This document shows positions 1-6,162 of a DNA stretch of 12,978 nucleotides, one piece after another. Source of the stretch: Rhodospirillales bacterium (GTDB taxonomy: Bacteria; Pseudomonadota; Alphaproteobacteria; Rhodospirillales; UBA2165); assembly GCA_013204125.1 (NCBI GenBank), contig JABMOP010000468.1, positions 1 through 12,978 of the forward strand, given 5' to 3'. The stretch's first letter is position 1; the number at the start of each line of letters is the position of its first letter. The notes under the pieces were generated by a model. The model saw nothing but the letters and a program-made list of their open reading frames with translations. It did no database searches and was not told the origin of the DNA. The translations under genes and the position numbers were made by a program.

Positions 1-255
1 GCCGATGCATCGCGCGCCGGCAATCCGGAGTGGCTCATCGCGATTGGAATTTGCACCCACCTCGGCTGTATTCCCTTGGGCCAAAATGGCAGCGACCCGC
101 GAGGTCAATGGAGCGGCTGGTTTTGCCCGTGCCACGGATCCCACTACGACACGGCGGGCCGGATCCGTAAGGGCCCGGCGCCGAGGAATTTGGACTTGCT
201 GCCCTATCGATTTTTCGGCGAGCAGATGGTTCGCGTTGGAGATAAGGGGGGATAA
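1..255 (+). CDS. petA: Rieske iron-sulfur subunit of cytochrome bc1 complex (C-terminal part, 5' truncated by window edge)
   Basis: The frame is open from base 1 and stops with TAA at 253-255, giving 84 residues. It contains both cluster-binding loops of a Rieske [2Fe-2S] protein: CTHLGC, then CPCHGSHYD about 30 residues later, followed by the usual GPAPRNL segment. In this family two Cys and two His bind the cluster and the remaining Cys pair forms a disulfide. The protein accepts electrons from ubiquinol in the bc1 complex at the periplasmic face of the inner membrane and passes them to cytochrome c1. The N-terminal membrane anchor lies outside the window. Cytochrome b normally follows in the pet/fbc operon. 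Here the next gene is on the opposite strand and its stop lies 11 bp away, so this gene is either the last of its operon or a separate paralogue. Family assignment is firm; the symbol assumes the respiratory bc1 type. Confidence 0.93.
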   Translation, partial: ADASRAGNPEWLIAIGICTHLGCIPLGQNGSDPRGQWSGWFCPCHGSHYDTAGRIRKGPAPRNLDLLPYRFFGEQMVRVGDKGG

Positions 256-266
256 AGAATAAATTC

Positions 267-1661
267 CTACGCAGGCAATTTGGCGATCGCCCGCAAACCG
301 CCTTCCGGGCGATTGATCATTTTAATGTCACCGCCGTGGGCGTTGATGATTGTTTGTGCAACGCTGAGTCCCAATCCGATGCCGCCGGTCGCGGCGCTTC
401 GTGAGTCCTCCAGCCGGAAAAAGGGATCGAACACCCGATCCAACTGCTCCGATGGGATGCCCGGTCCGTCGTCGTCGATTGTAATCGCCAATCCCCCTTC
501 GTCTGTTTCGAGACGAATGCGCGCATTGCCGCCATACTTGGCCGCGTTCTCAATAAGATTCGAGAGGGCGCGCTTCATGGCGGTCGGACGGCACTCATAG
601 AGGATGCCGGCGGGCGCGGTGAGTTCGACATTCTTTCCCATATCCGTCAAATCATCGGAGATGCTTTCCAGCAACGCCGTCAAATCGACGATGCGGGTTG
701 ATTCCGAATTGGCATCGTCTCGGGCGAATGACAGGGTTGAAGCAATCATGGCTTCCATTTCGTCGAGGGTCGCCAACATTTTGGATCGGTCCTCGTCACC
801 ATCGACCAGCTCGGCGCGCAACCTAAGGCGCGTGATCGGCGTTCTGAGATCGTGGGAAATGGCGGCCAACATGTGGGTCCGGTTTTCAACGAACCTTTGC
901 AGACGTTCCTGCATCTCATTGAATGCCAACGTGGCATTTCTGACTTCGACCGGCCCGCCAAGGCTAAGCGGTGGGGCCTCAATGTTTTTACCTAGCATCT
1001 GCGCCCCGGCGGCAAACGCCCGAAACGGCCGCGTCATTCTGCGCACCACCCAGATGGACAAGAGGATGACCGCCGCCACCATCAGCAGAATAGATGCCAG
1101 CGAGGTCAGCGACCAGAACGAGCCTGTCTCCGGAATATTGCTGAAAAAATTCACCCAGCTTTTGTCGCGAAGCTGAATGGAAACGACGAAGGCGTGACCG
1201 GATGATCCGCCGCCTAACATTTGCGGAATGCTCTTGCTCATCTGCGTTTCGAATCCAGAAATAGAGTCCGGGACAATATCGTGACTGCCTTCCAGATGTT
1301 GGACCAAAACCGCGGGCGGCGGGGTATCGCCTAATTCCCGTTCAACAAAATTCTTGATCAATCTTGATTGAAAGCCGCGTTCGTCCGATGAACGAACCAT
1401 GCTCTTTGGCGACAGCGTGATGCGGAAGGTCGGATGATTGAGCGCGCCGGAAACACGGCCGCGCCACGCCTCTGGTGACTCGTTCAAAAGGCGGACAATA
1501 TTGGCGACCCTTTGCGCCATATGGCGGCCACCCAAATGGCTCATGGCTTCGATGCGGTCGCCGGAATAAATCAGCATGCTTAGCGCATGGGATACGGTCA
1601 GCCCGATCAATAAAACCAATATGGTCTGGCCGGCAAGGCTGCGGGGGAGAAGTCTTTTCAT
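267..1661 (-). CDS. EnvZ-type membrane sensor histidine kinase
   Basis: A 464-residue sensor kinase. Visible parts in order: TM1 at about residues 12-32, a periplasmic sensing domain of about 150 residues with no recognisable fold, TM2 at about 184-206, HAMP at about 207-258, the dimerisation/phosphoacceptor H-box SHDLRTP with His270, N-box around Asn368 (NLIENAAKYG), D/G1 box DDGPGIP at 397-403, and G2 box GGIGLGLS at 426-433. All catalytic motifs are intact. I chose the ATG at 1661 because it overlaps the stop of the upstream response regulator as ATGA (1658-1661). An upstream in-frame start at 1703 would run 42 bases into the regulator gene. It probably phosphorylates that regulator. The signal cannot be read from the sequence; the palindrome upstream of the pair and the copper/cytochrome neighbours suggest a metal or envelope-redox signal. 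Its stop lies 11 bp from the stop of the convergent Rieske gene, leaving no room for a separate terminator. Confidence 0.93.
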   Translation of the reverse strand: MKRLLPRSLAGQTILVLLIGLTVSHALSMLIYSGDRIEAMSHLGGRHMAQRVANIVRLLNESPEAWRGRVSGALNHPTFRITLSPKSMVRSSDERGFQSRLIKNFVERELGDTPPPAVLVQHLEGSHDIVPDSISGFETQMSKSIPQMLGGGSSGHAFVVSIQLRDKSWVNFFSNIPETGSFWSLTSLASILLMVAAVILLSIWVVRRMTRPFRAFAAGAQMLGKNIEAPPLSLGGPVEVRNATLAFNEMQERLQRFVENRTHMLAAISHDLRTPITRLRLRAELVDGDEDRSKMLATLDEMEAMIASTLSFARDDANSESTRIVDLTALLESISDDLTDMGKNVELTAPAGILYECRPTAMKRALSNLIENAAKYGGNARIRLETDEGGLAITIDDDGPGIPSEQLDRVFDPFFRLEDSRSAATGGIGLGLSVAQTIINAHGGDIKMINRPEGGLRAIAKLPA

Positions 1662-2377
1662 TCTTCCGTAACTTGCGGCGAAAACACATATCCACCGCCC
1701 CAAACGGTTTTTATGATTTCCGGATTTTTTGGATCGGCCTCGACCTTGCGCCGCAGACGGCTGATCTGAGTGTCGATACTGCGATCAAATACTCCAGACG
1801 AGCGGCCGCGTGCCAGATCCAGGAGCTGATCCCGGCTTAAGACCCGCCCCGGGTGATGGACGAAGGCGAGCAGCAAATCGTACTCGCCGGTGCTTAAGGG
1901 GACGACAACATTGCCGGCGGAAACCAATTCCCTGCGCGCTGTATCGAAGGCCCAACCACCAAATTTTAATACTTCGCCGCCGGGCTCTTGCGTGACCGAT
2001 GGCAAGGATTGGGCACGCCGCAGCACGGCCTTGATCCGGGCGACAAGTTCACGCGAGCTGAAAGGCTTCGCCAAATAATCATCGGCGCCCATTTCCAGCC
2101 CGAGAACCCGGTCGAATTCGCCGCCCTTGGCGGTCAACATGATGATGGGAATTGCCGAGGTCGCCCGCAAATTGCGGCAGAGCGTGAGCCCATCGTCCCC
2201 CGGCAACATCAGATCGAGCAAAATGAGGTCGATATTTCCGCTCTCCAATTCGCGCTGCATGGCGCGCCCGTCCGCCGCCGTCGAGACGCGTAAGTTTTCT
2301 TTATTTAAAAGCCGGGAAACCAGGTCCCTGATTTCCTGGTCATCATCGACAATGAGAATATGTGGAGAACGGTCCAT
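1658..2377 (-). CDS. OmpR/PhoB-family response regulator
   Basis: A 239-residue two-domain regulator. The receiver domain (about 1-120) shows the acidic pocket Asp11/Asp12, phosphoacceptor Asp55 in LILLDLMLPG, Thr82 in MLTAKG and Lys104 in YLAKPF. A winged-helix DNA-binding domain (about 138-233) follows, with the typical DQLL, RSIDTQISRLRRKVE and VWGGGYVF segments. The first gene of an RR-HK operon, it overlaps the kinase start by 4 bases. It is transcribed divergently from the SHOCT-propeller-ccmG-ccdA-cytochrome operon across a 185-bp region containing a copper-box-like palindrome and tandem repeats, which are likely its own targets. OmpR-family regulators of metal systems (CusR, CopR, PcoR) have this architecture and often this divergent layout, but sequence alone does not place it in that subgroup. 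Start ATG at 2375-2377. Confidence 0.94.
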   Translation of the reverse strand: MDRSPHILIVDDDQEIRDLVSRLLNKENLRVSTAADGRAMQRELESGNIDLILLDLMLPGDDGLTLCRNLRATSAIPIIMLTAKGGEFDRVLGLEMGADDYLAKPFSSRELVARIKAVLRRAQSLPSVTQEPGGEVLKFGGWAFDTARRELVSAGNVVVPLSTGEYDLLLAFVHHPGRVLSRDQLLDLARGRSSGVFDRSIDTQISRLRRKVEADPKNPEIIKTVWGGGYVFSPQVTEE

Positions 2378-2422
2378 GAGCGCAGTATAGGCATGGAGAC
2401 CGGTAAGATAAGAATTTTATTG

Positions 2423-2437
2423 TGACAAAATTTGTCA
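2423..2437. promoter_or_regulatory. Perfect inverted repeat resembling the CusR/CopR copper box
   Basis: TGACAAAATTTGTCA is a perfect inverted repeat (TGACAAA / TTTGTCA around one base) in the divergent region between the response regulator and the SHOCT operon. The known CusR copper box of E. coli has the core TGACAA, two free bases, TTGTCA; the arms are identical here and the spacer is three bases. A second TTTGTCA half-site lies at 2457-2463. It is probably the operator of the adjacent two-component system. No convincing -35/-10 pair could be assigned around it. Confidence 0.6.
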
Positions 2438-2499
2438 AACCCACCGGACGGCAAGATTTGTCACGAAATCGCACTTCATCGGCAAATTTGAGTAACAGG

Positions 2500-2525
2500 T
2501 TCATGGTCAAACTTCATGATCAAAC
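2500..2525 (+). repeat. Two tandem 13-bp direct repeats upstream of the SHOCT operon
   Basis: TTCATGGTCAAAC (2500-2512) is followed at once by TTCATGATCAAAC (2513-2525), 12 of 13 bases identical. A looser copy, TTCATCGGCAAAT (10/13), starts 25 bases upstream at 2475. The sequence GTCAAAC also occurs at 2434-2440, at the edge of the palindrome. They end 37 bases before the start codon of the SHOCT gene, so they could be regulator half-sites near the promoter or the transcript start; a chance local duplication is also possible. Confidence 0.55.
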
Positions 2526-2562
2526 GAGTCCCAAGTAGAGCTTCATGCACAAGGAGGTGAAC

Positions 2563-2832
2563 ATGTGGAACAACGAGGCGAATTTCGGACGCATGACCGA
2601 CTGGGCCGGTGACGGCTGGCAATGGTTCATGGGCTTTCACGGGTTTTGGATTCTCCTGTTCTTGGCTGTCTTGATATTTGCCGCTGTCGCCCTGATCCGC
2701 GATTACCGCCGCGATGACTTTGAGAAAACCACCATAGATCGGCTAGCAGATCGCTATGCGTCCGGAGACATCGACCGCGACGAGTATCTCCGCACAAAGC
2801 GGGATATGAGCGACGGCAAACCGGTCACCTGA
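2563..2832 (+). CDS. Small single-pass membrane protein with SHOCT domain
   Basis: An 89-residue protein. A Trp/Gly-rich N-terminus is followed by one transmembrane helix at about residues 27-46 (GFHGFWILLFLAVLIFAAV) and a C-terminal SHOCT (short C-terminal domain) segment at about 57-82 with the pattern LADRYASGDIDRDEYLRTKRDM. SHOCT is a small helical motif thought to mediate protein contacts, and small proteins of this shape are common next to metal and redox operons in proteobacteria. The ATG at 2563 is preceded by a near-perfect ribosome binding site (AAGGAGG at 2551-2557), which rules out the upstream in-frame ATG at 2545. It is the first gene of the operon and ends 44 bp before the propeller gene. 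Its molecular role is unknown. Confidence 0.85.
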   Translation: MWNNEANFGRMTDWAGDGWQWFMGFHGFWILLFLAVLIFAAVALIRDYRRDDFEKTTIDRLADRYASGDIDRDEYLRTKRDMSDGKPVT

Positions 2833-2876
2833 ACACATTTCCGCACCAAACCAATTTCACACAAAGGAGATACACC

Positions 2877-3947
2877 ATGAAAAAACTGATATCTGCATTC
2901 CTGCTGGGATTACTCGCAGTAGCATCAATACCGGCCTATGCCGAGCCGGCGTCCACTGGCCCCAAAGTCTACGTGCCTATCGGCGATGCAAACCAAGTAC
3001 TGGTCATCGACGCACGGACCGATGCCATCATCGCCCGCATCCCCGGGACCGAAGCTGCCCATGGGCTGGCGGCAGACCCTAGGCGAAACTTGTTGATCGT
3101 CGGCAGTTATGCTGAGGCCGATGAAGGGGTATCGGGCACGCCGGCAAAGCCCAAGGAAATGGCCGAAGATGAACACGCCGCCCATCATGCAAAAAAATCC
3201 GAGACACTATTAAAGGCGAAGGATGCGAAAAGCTACGTGACGATCATACGTACCGATAATCAAAAGGTCGTCCGGCGCATCACCGTTCCTGGGGCTGTGC
3301 ATCACGTGGCGACGACCCCCGATGGCAGCAAAGCAATCCTCACCCATCCGAATACCAATGAGATCAGCATCATCGATCTCGAATCTTTTCGGCTAGTGAA
3401 GCGCATCGTTACCGGCGATACGCCCAATTATGCCGTTGCCGCGAACAACAATAATACTGTTTATGTCAGCAACGCCGGCAACAACACGGTTAGCGAAATC
3501 GACCTTCGCGCCGGTATCGTGCGGCGTAATTTTGTCGTCGGCGAAGGCCCGGAACATATGGTTCTGTCGGCCGACGGGAACAGGCTTTACATCGCCAATG
3601 TGGATGGCGGCACGGTGTCTGAGCTCGCCATCGATAAGGGCGAGGTTTCCAGGAACTTCACCGTCGGCGGAGGTCTCCATGGGATTGATCTTTCCGAGGA
3701 CGGCAAAAGGCTGTTCGTCGTCGGGCGCGAAACCAATAAGCTTGTCGCGTTTGATTTATCTACCGGTAGTGCACAATCGAGCAGCCTTGCGCCGCAGCCC
3801 TATCATCTGAAAACCATCCCCGGCACGGGCAAGCTTTATGTTTCGAGCGCCGAACAGGACAAGATCTGGGTGGTCGATGAACAGACCTTGAAAGTGACCA
3901 GGGAAATCGCCGTTCCCGATCGGGCGCACCAAATGGCCGTGTTCTAG
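2877..3947 (+). CDS. Periplasmic YncE/YVTN-type seven-bladed beta-propeller with a histidine-lined hub
   Basis: 356 residues with a clear signal peptide (Lys-rich start, hydrophobic core, cleavage after AYA at residue 22). Strand repeats of the type 'xHxVxxSxDGxxLYVxNxxxxTVSxID' give about seven blades, the last closed by the N-terminal strand. The residue opening the inner part of each blade is His62, His142-His143, Tyr185, His227, His268, His310 and His351, so six of seven blades supply His and one supplies a pair. A charged insertion at about 80-118 contains EDEHAAHHAKK. Related propellers include YncE-like proteins of unknown role, lactonases, haem d1 proteins and the N-terminal domain of nitrous oxide reductase. 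I infer a metal-binding or electron-transfer partner role from the His pattern and the cytochrome/copper neighbours; an enzyme activity cannot be assigned. RBS AAAGGAG at 2863-2869. Second gene of the operon. Confidence 0.88.
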   Translation: MKKLISAFLLGLLAVASIPAYAEPASTGPKVYVPIGDANQVLVIDARTDAIIARIPGTEAAHGLAADPRRNLLIVGSYAEADEGVSGTPAKPKEMAEDEHAAHHAKKSETLLKAKDAKSYVTIIRTDNQKVVRRITVPGAVHHVATTPDGSKAILTHPNTNEISIIDLESFRLVKRIVTGDTPNYAVAANNNNTVYVSNAGNNTVSEIDLRAGIVRRNFVVGEGPEHMVLSADGNRLYIANVDGGTVSELAIDKGEVSRNFTVGGGLHGIDLSEDGKRLFVVGRETNKLVAFDLSTGSAQSSSLAPQPYHLKTIPGTGKLYVSSAEQDKIWVVDEQTLKVTREIAVPDRAHQMAVF

Positions 3948-3948
3948 C

Positions 3949-3963
3949 GGTCGCGAAGCGACC
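3949..3963 (+). other. Intercistronic hairpin
   Basis: GGTCGC-GAA-GCGACC forms a perfect 6-bp stem with a 3-base loop, starting two bases after the propeller stop codon. No T-run follows, so it is not a classic terminator. It may stabilise the 3' end of the upstream mRNA or lower expression of the downstream ccmG-ccdA-cytochrome genes. Confidence 0.4.
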
Positions 3964-4027
3964 AAGAATCTGGGCCGTGCCGACAAATGGGCGGCCCGGC
4001 CCTTGGCGAGATGGGGAGTTGAAATCG

Positions 4028-4615
4028 ATGCTTCAAGCCGACTCGAATGCCCCGATACCGGCCGACATTAAAATTGGCTGGCGATCGCGTATCTTCATGC
4101 TGCCGATTCTGGTTTTTGTCTTCATCGGCGTGGCGTTTGCCATCGGCCTAACATTGGATCCAAGTAAAATTCCATCGGAATTGATCGGCAAGTCAGCGCC
4201 CAAGTTTGATCTTCCACCGGTGCAGGGACGCGCCTTGGGATTGTCCGATGAGGCGCTTAAAGGAGAAGTGTCCTTGGTCAACGTGTTTGCGTCCTGGTGC
4301 GTAGAATGCCGGGTGGAACATCCCATTTTAATGGATATCGCCAAAAGTAACGCTGTCCCCATTCATGGGCTCAACTACAAGGACAAGCCCGACGATGCGC
4401 AAAATTGGCTCGACCGGCTCGGCGATCCCTATACCCGCACCGGGGCGGATATCAGCGGGCGCGTGGCAATCGACTGGGGAGTCTATGGAGTTCCCGAAAC
4501 CTTCGTCATCGACAAGGAGGGCCGGGTCGTCCACAAGCATATCGGTGCGATTAATCCGAAGGTATGGAACGGCAAAATCTTTCCGCTCATCAGGAATCTT
4601 CAGGCCACAGAATGA
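4028..4615 (+). CDS. CcmG/DsbE/TlpA-like membrane-anchored thiol-disulfide oxidoreductase
   Basis: 195 residues. One N-terminal membrane anchor at about 22-42 leads into a thioredoxin fold. The active site is WCVEC (Cys91, Cys94), the cis-proline motif is GVPETF (Pro156), and the region before it (SGRVAIDWGVYGVPETFVIDKEG) is characteristic of CcmG/DsbE, which reduces apocytochrome c cysteines in the periplasm before haem attachment. TlpA-type relatives reduce copper-site cysteines of Cox subunits and Sco-like chaperones. The gene overlaps ccdA by ATGA and sits next to a cytochrome c, so its reductant is almost certainly CcdA. The ATG at 4028 is preceded by GGGGAG (4013-4018). A GTG at 3977 would add 17 residues lacking any family feature. 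It stands apart from the other ccm genes, so it may be a dedicated copy for this locus rather than the housekeeping CcmG. Confidence 0.9.
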   Translation: MLQADSNAPIPADIKIGWRSRIFMLPILVFVFIGVAFAIGLTLDPSKIPSELIGKSAPKFDLPPVQGRALGLSDEALKGEVSLVNVFASWCVECRVEHPILMDIAKSNAVPIHGLNYKDKPDDAQNWLDRLGDPYTRTGADISGRVAIDWGVYGVPETFVIDKEGRVVHKHIGAINPKVWNGKIFPLIRNLQATE

Positions 4616-5358
4616 TGTTGGAAATTGGTGGCGTTGGAATATTTGCAGCATTCCTGGCGGGCGTTATCTCGTTTCTATCGCCCTGCGTTCTGCCCTTGGT
4701 GCCCGGTTACGTTTCCTATGTGGCGGGCCGTTCCCTCGATCAAGTCACCGGAGACAGAGTCCGGCGCACGAACATGGTGGTCCTTGGGCATAGCTTTTAT
4801 TTCGTACTCGGCTTTTCGGTTGTCTTTATTGCCTTGGGCGCCAGCGCCTCGGCGATCGGCAGCATCCTCCGCGGATACCTTTACGAGGCCGGCTACATTG
4901 CCGGCGGCGTTATTATCATTTTCGGCCTCCACATGACCGGGCTCGTGCGCCTCAAATGGCTCAATCGGGACATCCGATTTGTCCGCCCCTTCCGCGGCGG
5001 ATCGCCGCTCGGCGCCCTTGTCCTGGGGATGGCTTTCGCCTTCGGGTGGACACCCTGCATCGGCCCTATTCTCGGCGCCGTTCTGACCCTCGGCGCGTCC
5101 ACCTTGGGCGTCGCCGAAGGTGCCACTCTGCTTGCCATTTATTCTCTCGGCCTGGCAGTGCCGTTTCTCTTGGTAGCCGAATTTACCGACCGGTTTCTCA
5201 AAAGCGCAAAAATCATGAAGCGGATCGGCCGCCAAATGCAAACGGTAGCGGGCACCATATTGGTATTGGTCGGCATCGGTATGGCAACGGGACAATTGAA
5301 TTATTTCGGCACGTGGCTTCTCAACACTTTTCCGGGGTTTCAGTCACTCGTCATTTAA
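4612..5358 (+). CDS. ccdA: CcdA cytochrome c biogenesis / transmembrane thiol-reductant transporter
   Basis: 248 residues with about six hydrophobic helices and the two signature cysteine motifs of the CcdA/DsbD transmembrane family: FLSPCVLPLVPGY (Cys25) and GWTPCIGPIL (Cys149). These cysteines carry electrons from cytoplasmic thioredoxin across the inner membrane to periplasmic thioredoxin-like proteins, here the CcmG-like protein encoded immediately upstream. Length fits stand-alone CcdA, with no periplasmic domains as in DsbD. The start is ATGATG at 4612-4617, overlapping the upstream stop (TGA 4613-4615), which implies translational coupling; no strong ribosome site is seen. An upstream in-frame start at 4564 would lie deep inside the preceding gene. 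The overlap indicates that the two proteins are made as a matched pair. Confidence 0.94.
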   Translation: MMLEIGGVGIFAAFLAGVISFLSPCVLPLVPGYVSYVAGRSLDQVTGDRVRRTNMVVLGHSFYFVLGFSVVFIALGASASAIGSILRGYLYEAGYIAGGVIIIFGLHMTGLVRLKWLNRDIRFVRPFRGGSPLGALVLGMAFAFGWTPCIGPILGAVLTLGASTLGVAEGATLLAIYSLGLAVPFLLVAEFTDRFLKSAKIMKRIGRQMQTVAGTILVLVGIGMATGQLNYFGTWLLNTFPGFQSLVI

Positions 5359-5389
5359 GTGACCAACTTTGTTAATTCAGGGGGCGGAT

Positions 5390-5824
5390 ATGAACTTTAA
5401 ACTCTCCAATAACCTACCGATGATCGCTGTGTTTGCATTTTTGGCGGGCGGAGCGGTGTTATTCGGCTGGCGCTTTATCACGCCGTCGTCGGGAACTGCT
5501 GTCGACGTCAAATTGCCAAAACTGTCTACTCTGGCGCTTCGCGGCAAGGTGGCGTTCGATGAAAATTGCGTCTCCTGTCACGGCAATAACGGCGCCGGAA
5601 GCGACCAAGGGCCGCCGCTTGTTCATGACATTTACAATCCGGGTCACCACGCCGACCCTGCCTTCTACCTAGCTGCTCAACGCGGTGTGCCACGCCATCA
5701 TTGGCAATTTGGGAACATGCCGCCATTGCCCCAGGTCACGCGGAAGGATTTGACGGAAATCATCAGATATATACGCGAACTTCAACGGGCCAACGGTATC
5801 TTTTACCGGCAGCACCAAATGTAA
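5390..5824 (+). CDS. Membrane-anchored monohaem c-type cytochrome
   Basis: 144 residues. An uncleaved-looking N-terminal anchor (about residues 9-28) is followed by a class I cytochrome c domain with haem motif CVSCH (Cys60, Cys63, His64) and a likely sixth ligand Met110 in FGNMPPLP. The segment GVPRHHWQFGNMPP is rich in His and aromatic residues just before the axial Met. It would face the periplasm and act as a small electron carrier. It is the last gene of the operon, 31 bp after ccdA, and is a probable client of the CcmG-like/CcdA pair. Start ATG at 5390 preceded by a G-rich stretch (5380-5386) that may serve as a ribosome site. The donor and acceptor are not identifiable from sequence; the bc1 complex is a possible donor. 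Confidence 0.9.
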   Translation: MNFKLSNNLPMIAVFAFLAGGAVLFGWRFITPSSGTAVDVKLPKLSTLALRGKVAFDENCVSCHGNNGAGSDQGPPLVHDIYNPGHHADPAFYLAAQRGVPRHHWQFGNMPPLPQVTRKDLTEIIRYIRELQRANGIFYRQHQM

Positions 5825-6162
5825 CGGTTCGCCAAACATTTTTGTCTTCGATTAAAACCAACTACAAAGTGTGCATTTGCTGGATGCAATGTCCACCTAG
5901 CATTTTGTTTTTCTTAAAGCGCCGCCGCCGGCATGGAGATTTAACGCTTGTGTTGCGTCGACCGGTTGAACCGGCAGCCATAAGCGGACATAAAAACTTA
6001 TCTCGCCACGAACCTTGGCTGGCCAGGGCGCTGGGTTTGATAGTAGCCTATGCCCAGTCATGATTTCTTATTAAAAATGGCGCCGAAAAATGTGGAAGCC
6101 GTGTTTCGCCTGATGGATCAATTTAAAGACCATTTGTTTTCAATATTAACAAAGCAACTAAA
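5825..6162. other. 338-bp non-coding gap between the cytochrome operon and regB
   Basis: No convincing coding frame is present; the frame open across 5701-6063 begins inside the cytochrome gene and shows no protein-like features. The gap contains a 13-bp inverted repeat CCGGTTGAACCGG (5962-5974; 6-bp arms around one G) and becomes A/T-rich just before regB. It should hold the end of the cytochrome operon transcript and the regB promoter, but neither a clear terminator nor a -35/-10 pair was found. Confidence 0.5.

Noticed and set aside
604..1176. 190-codon plus-strand frame across the histidine kinase
   Set aside because: Antisense to a kinase with every catalytic motif intact. The composition is Ser/Arg-rich with no motif.
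2404..2438. Minus-strand promoter for the response regulator (TTGACA at 2438-2433)
   Set aside because: The -35 hexamer is perfect, but the best -10 (TAAAAT, 2419-2414) is only 13 bases away and the TATCTT at 2410-2405 is 22 away. Neither gives an acceptable spacing.
2877..3947. Calling the propeller a nitrous oxide reductase (nosZ)
   Set aside because: The protein is 356 residues against roughly 600-650 for NosZ, has no C-terminal CuA domain and lacks nos neighbours. Only the hub histidine pattern is similar.
4675..5295. 206-codon minus-strand frame across ccdA
   Set aside because: Antisense shadow of a strongly supported membrane protein. Its translation is charged, repetitive in Ala/Gly/Glu, and shows no family features.
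5701..6063. 120-codon plus-strand frame running from the cytochrome gene into the gap
   Set aside because: It starts inside the cytochrome gene in another frame, has no ribosome site and reads as non-protein-like sequence past 5825.
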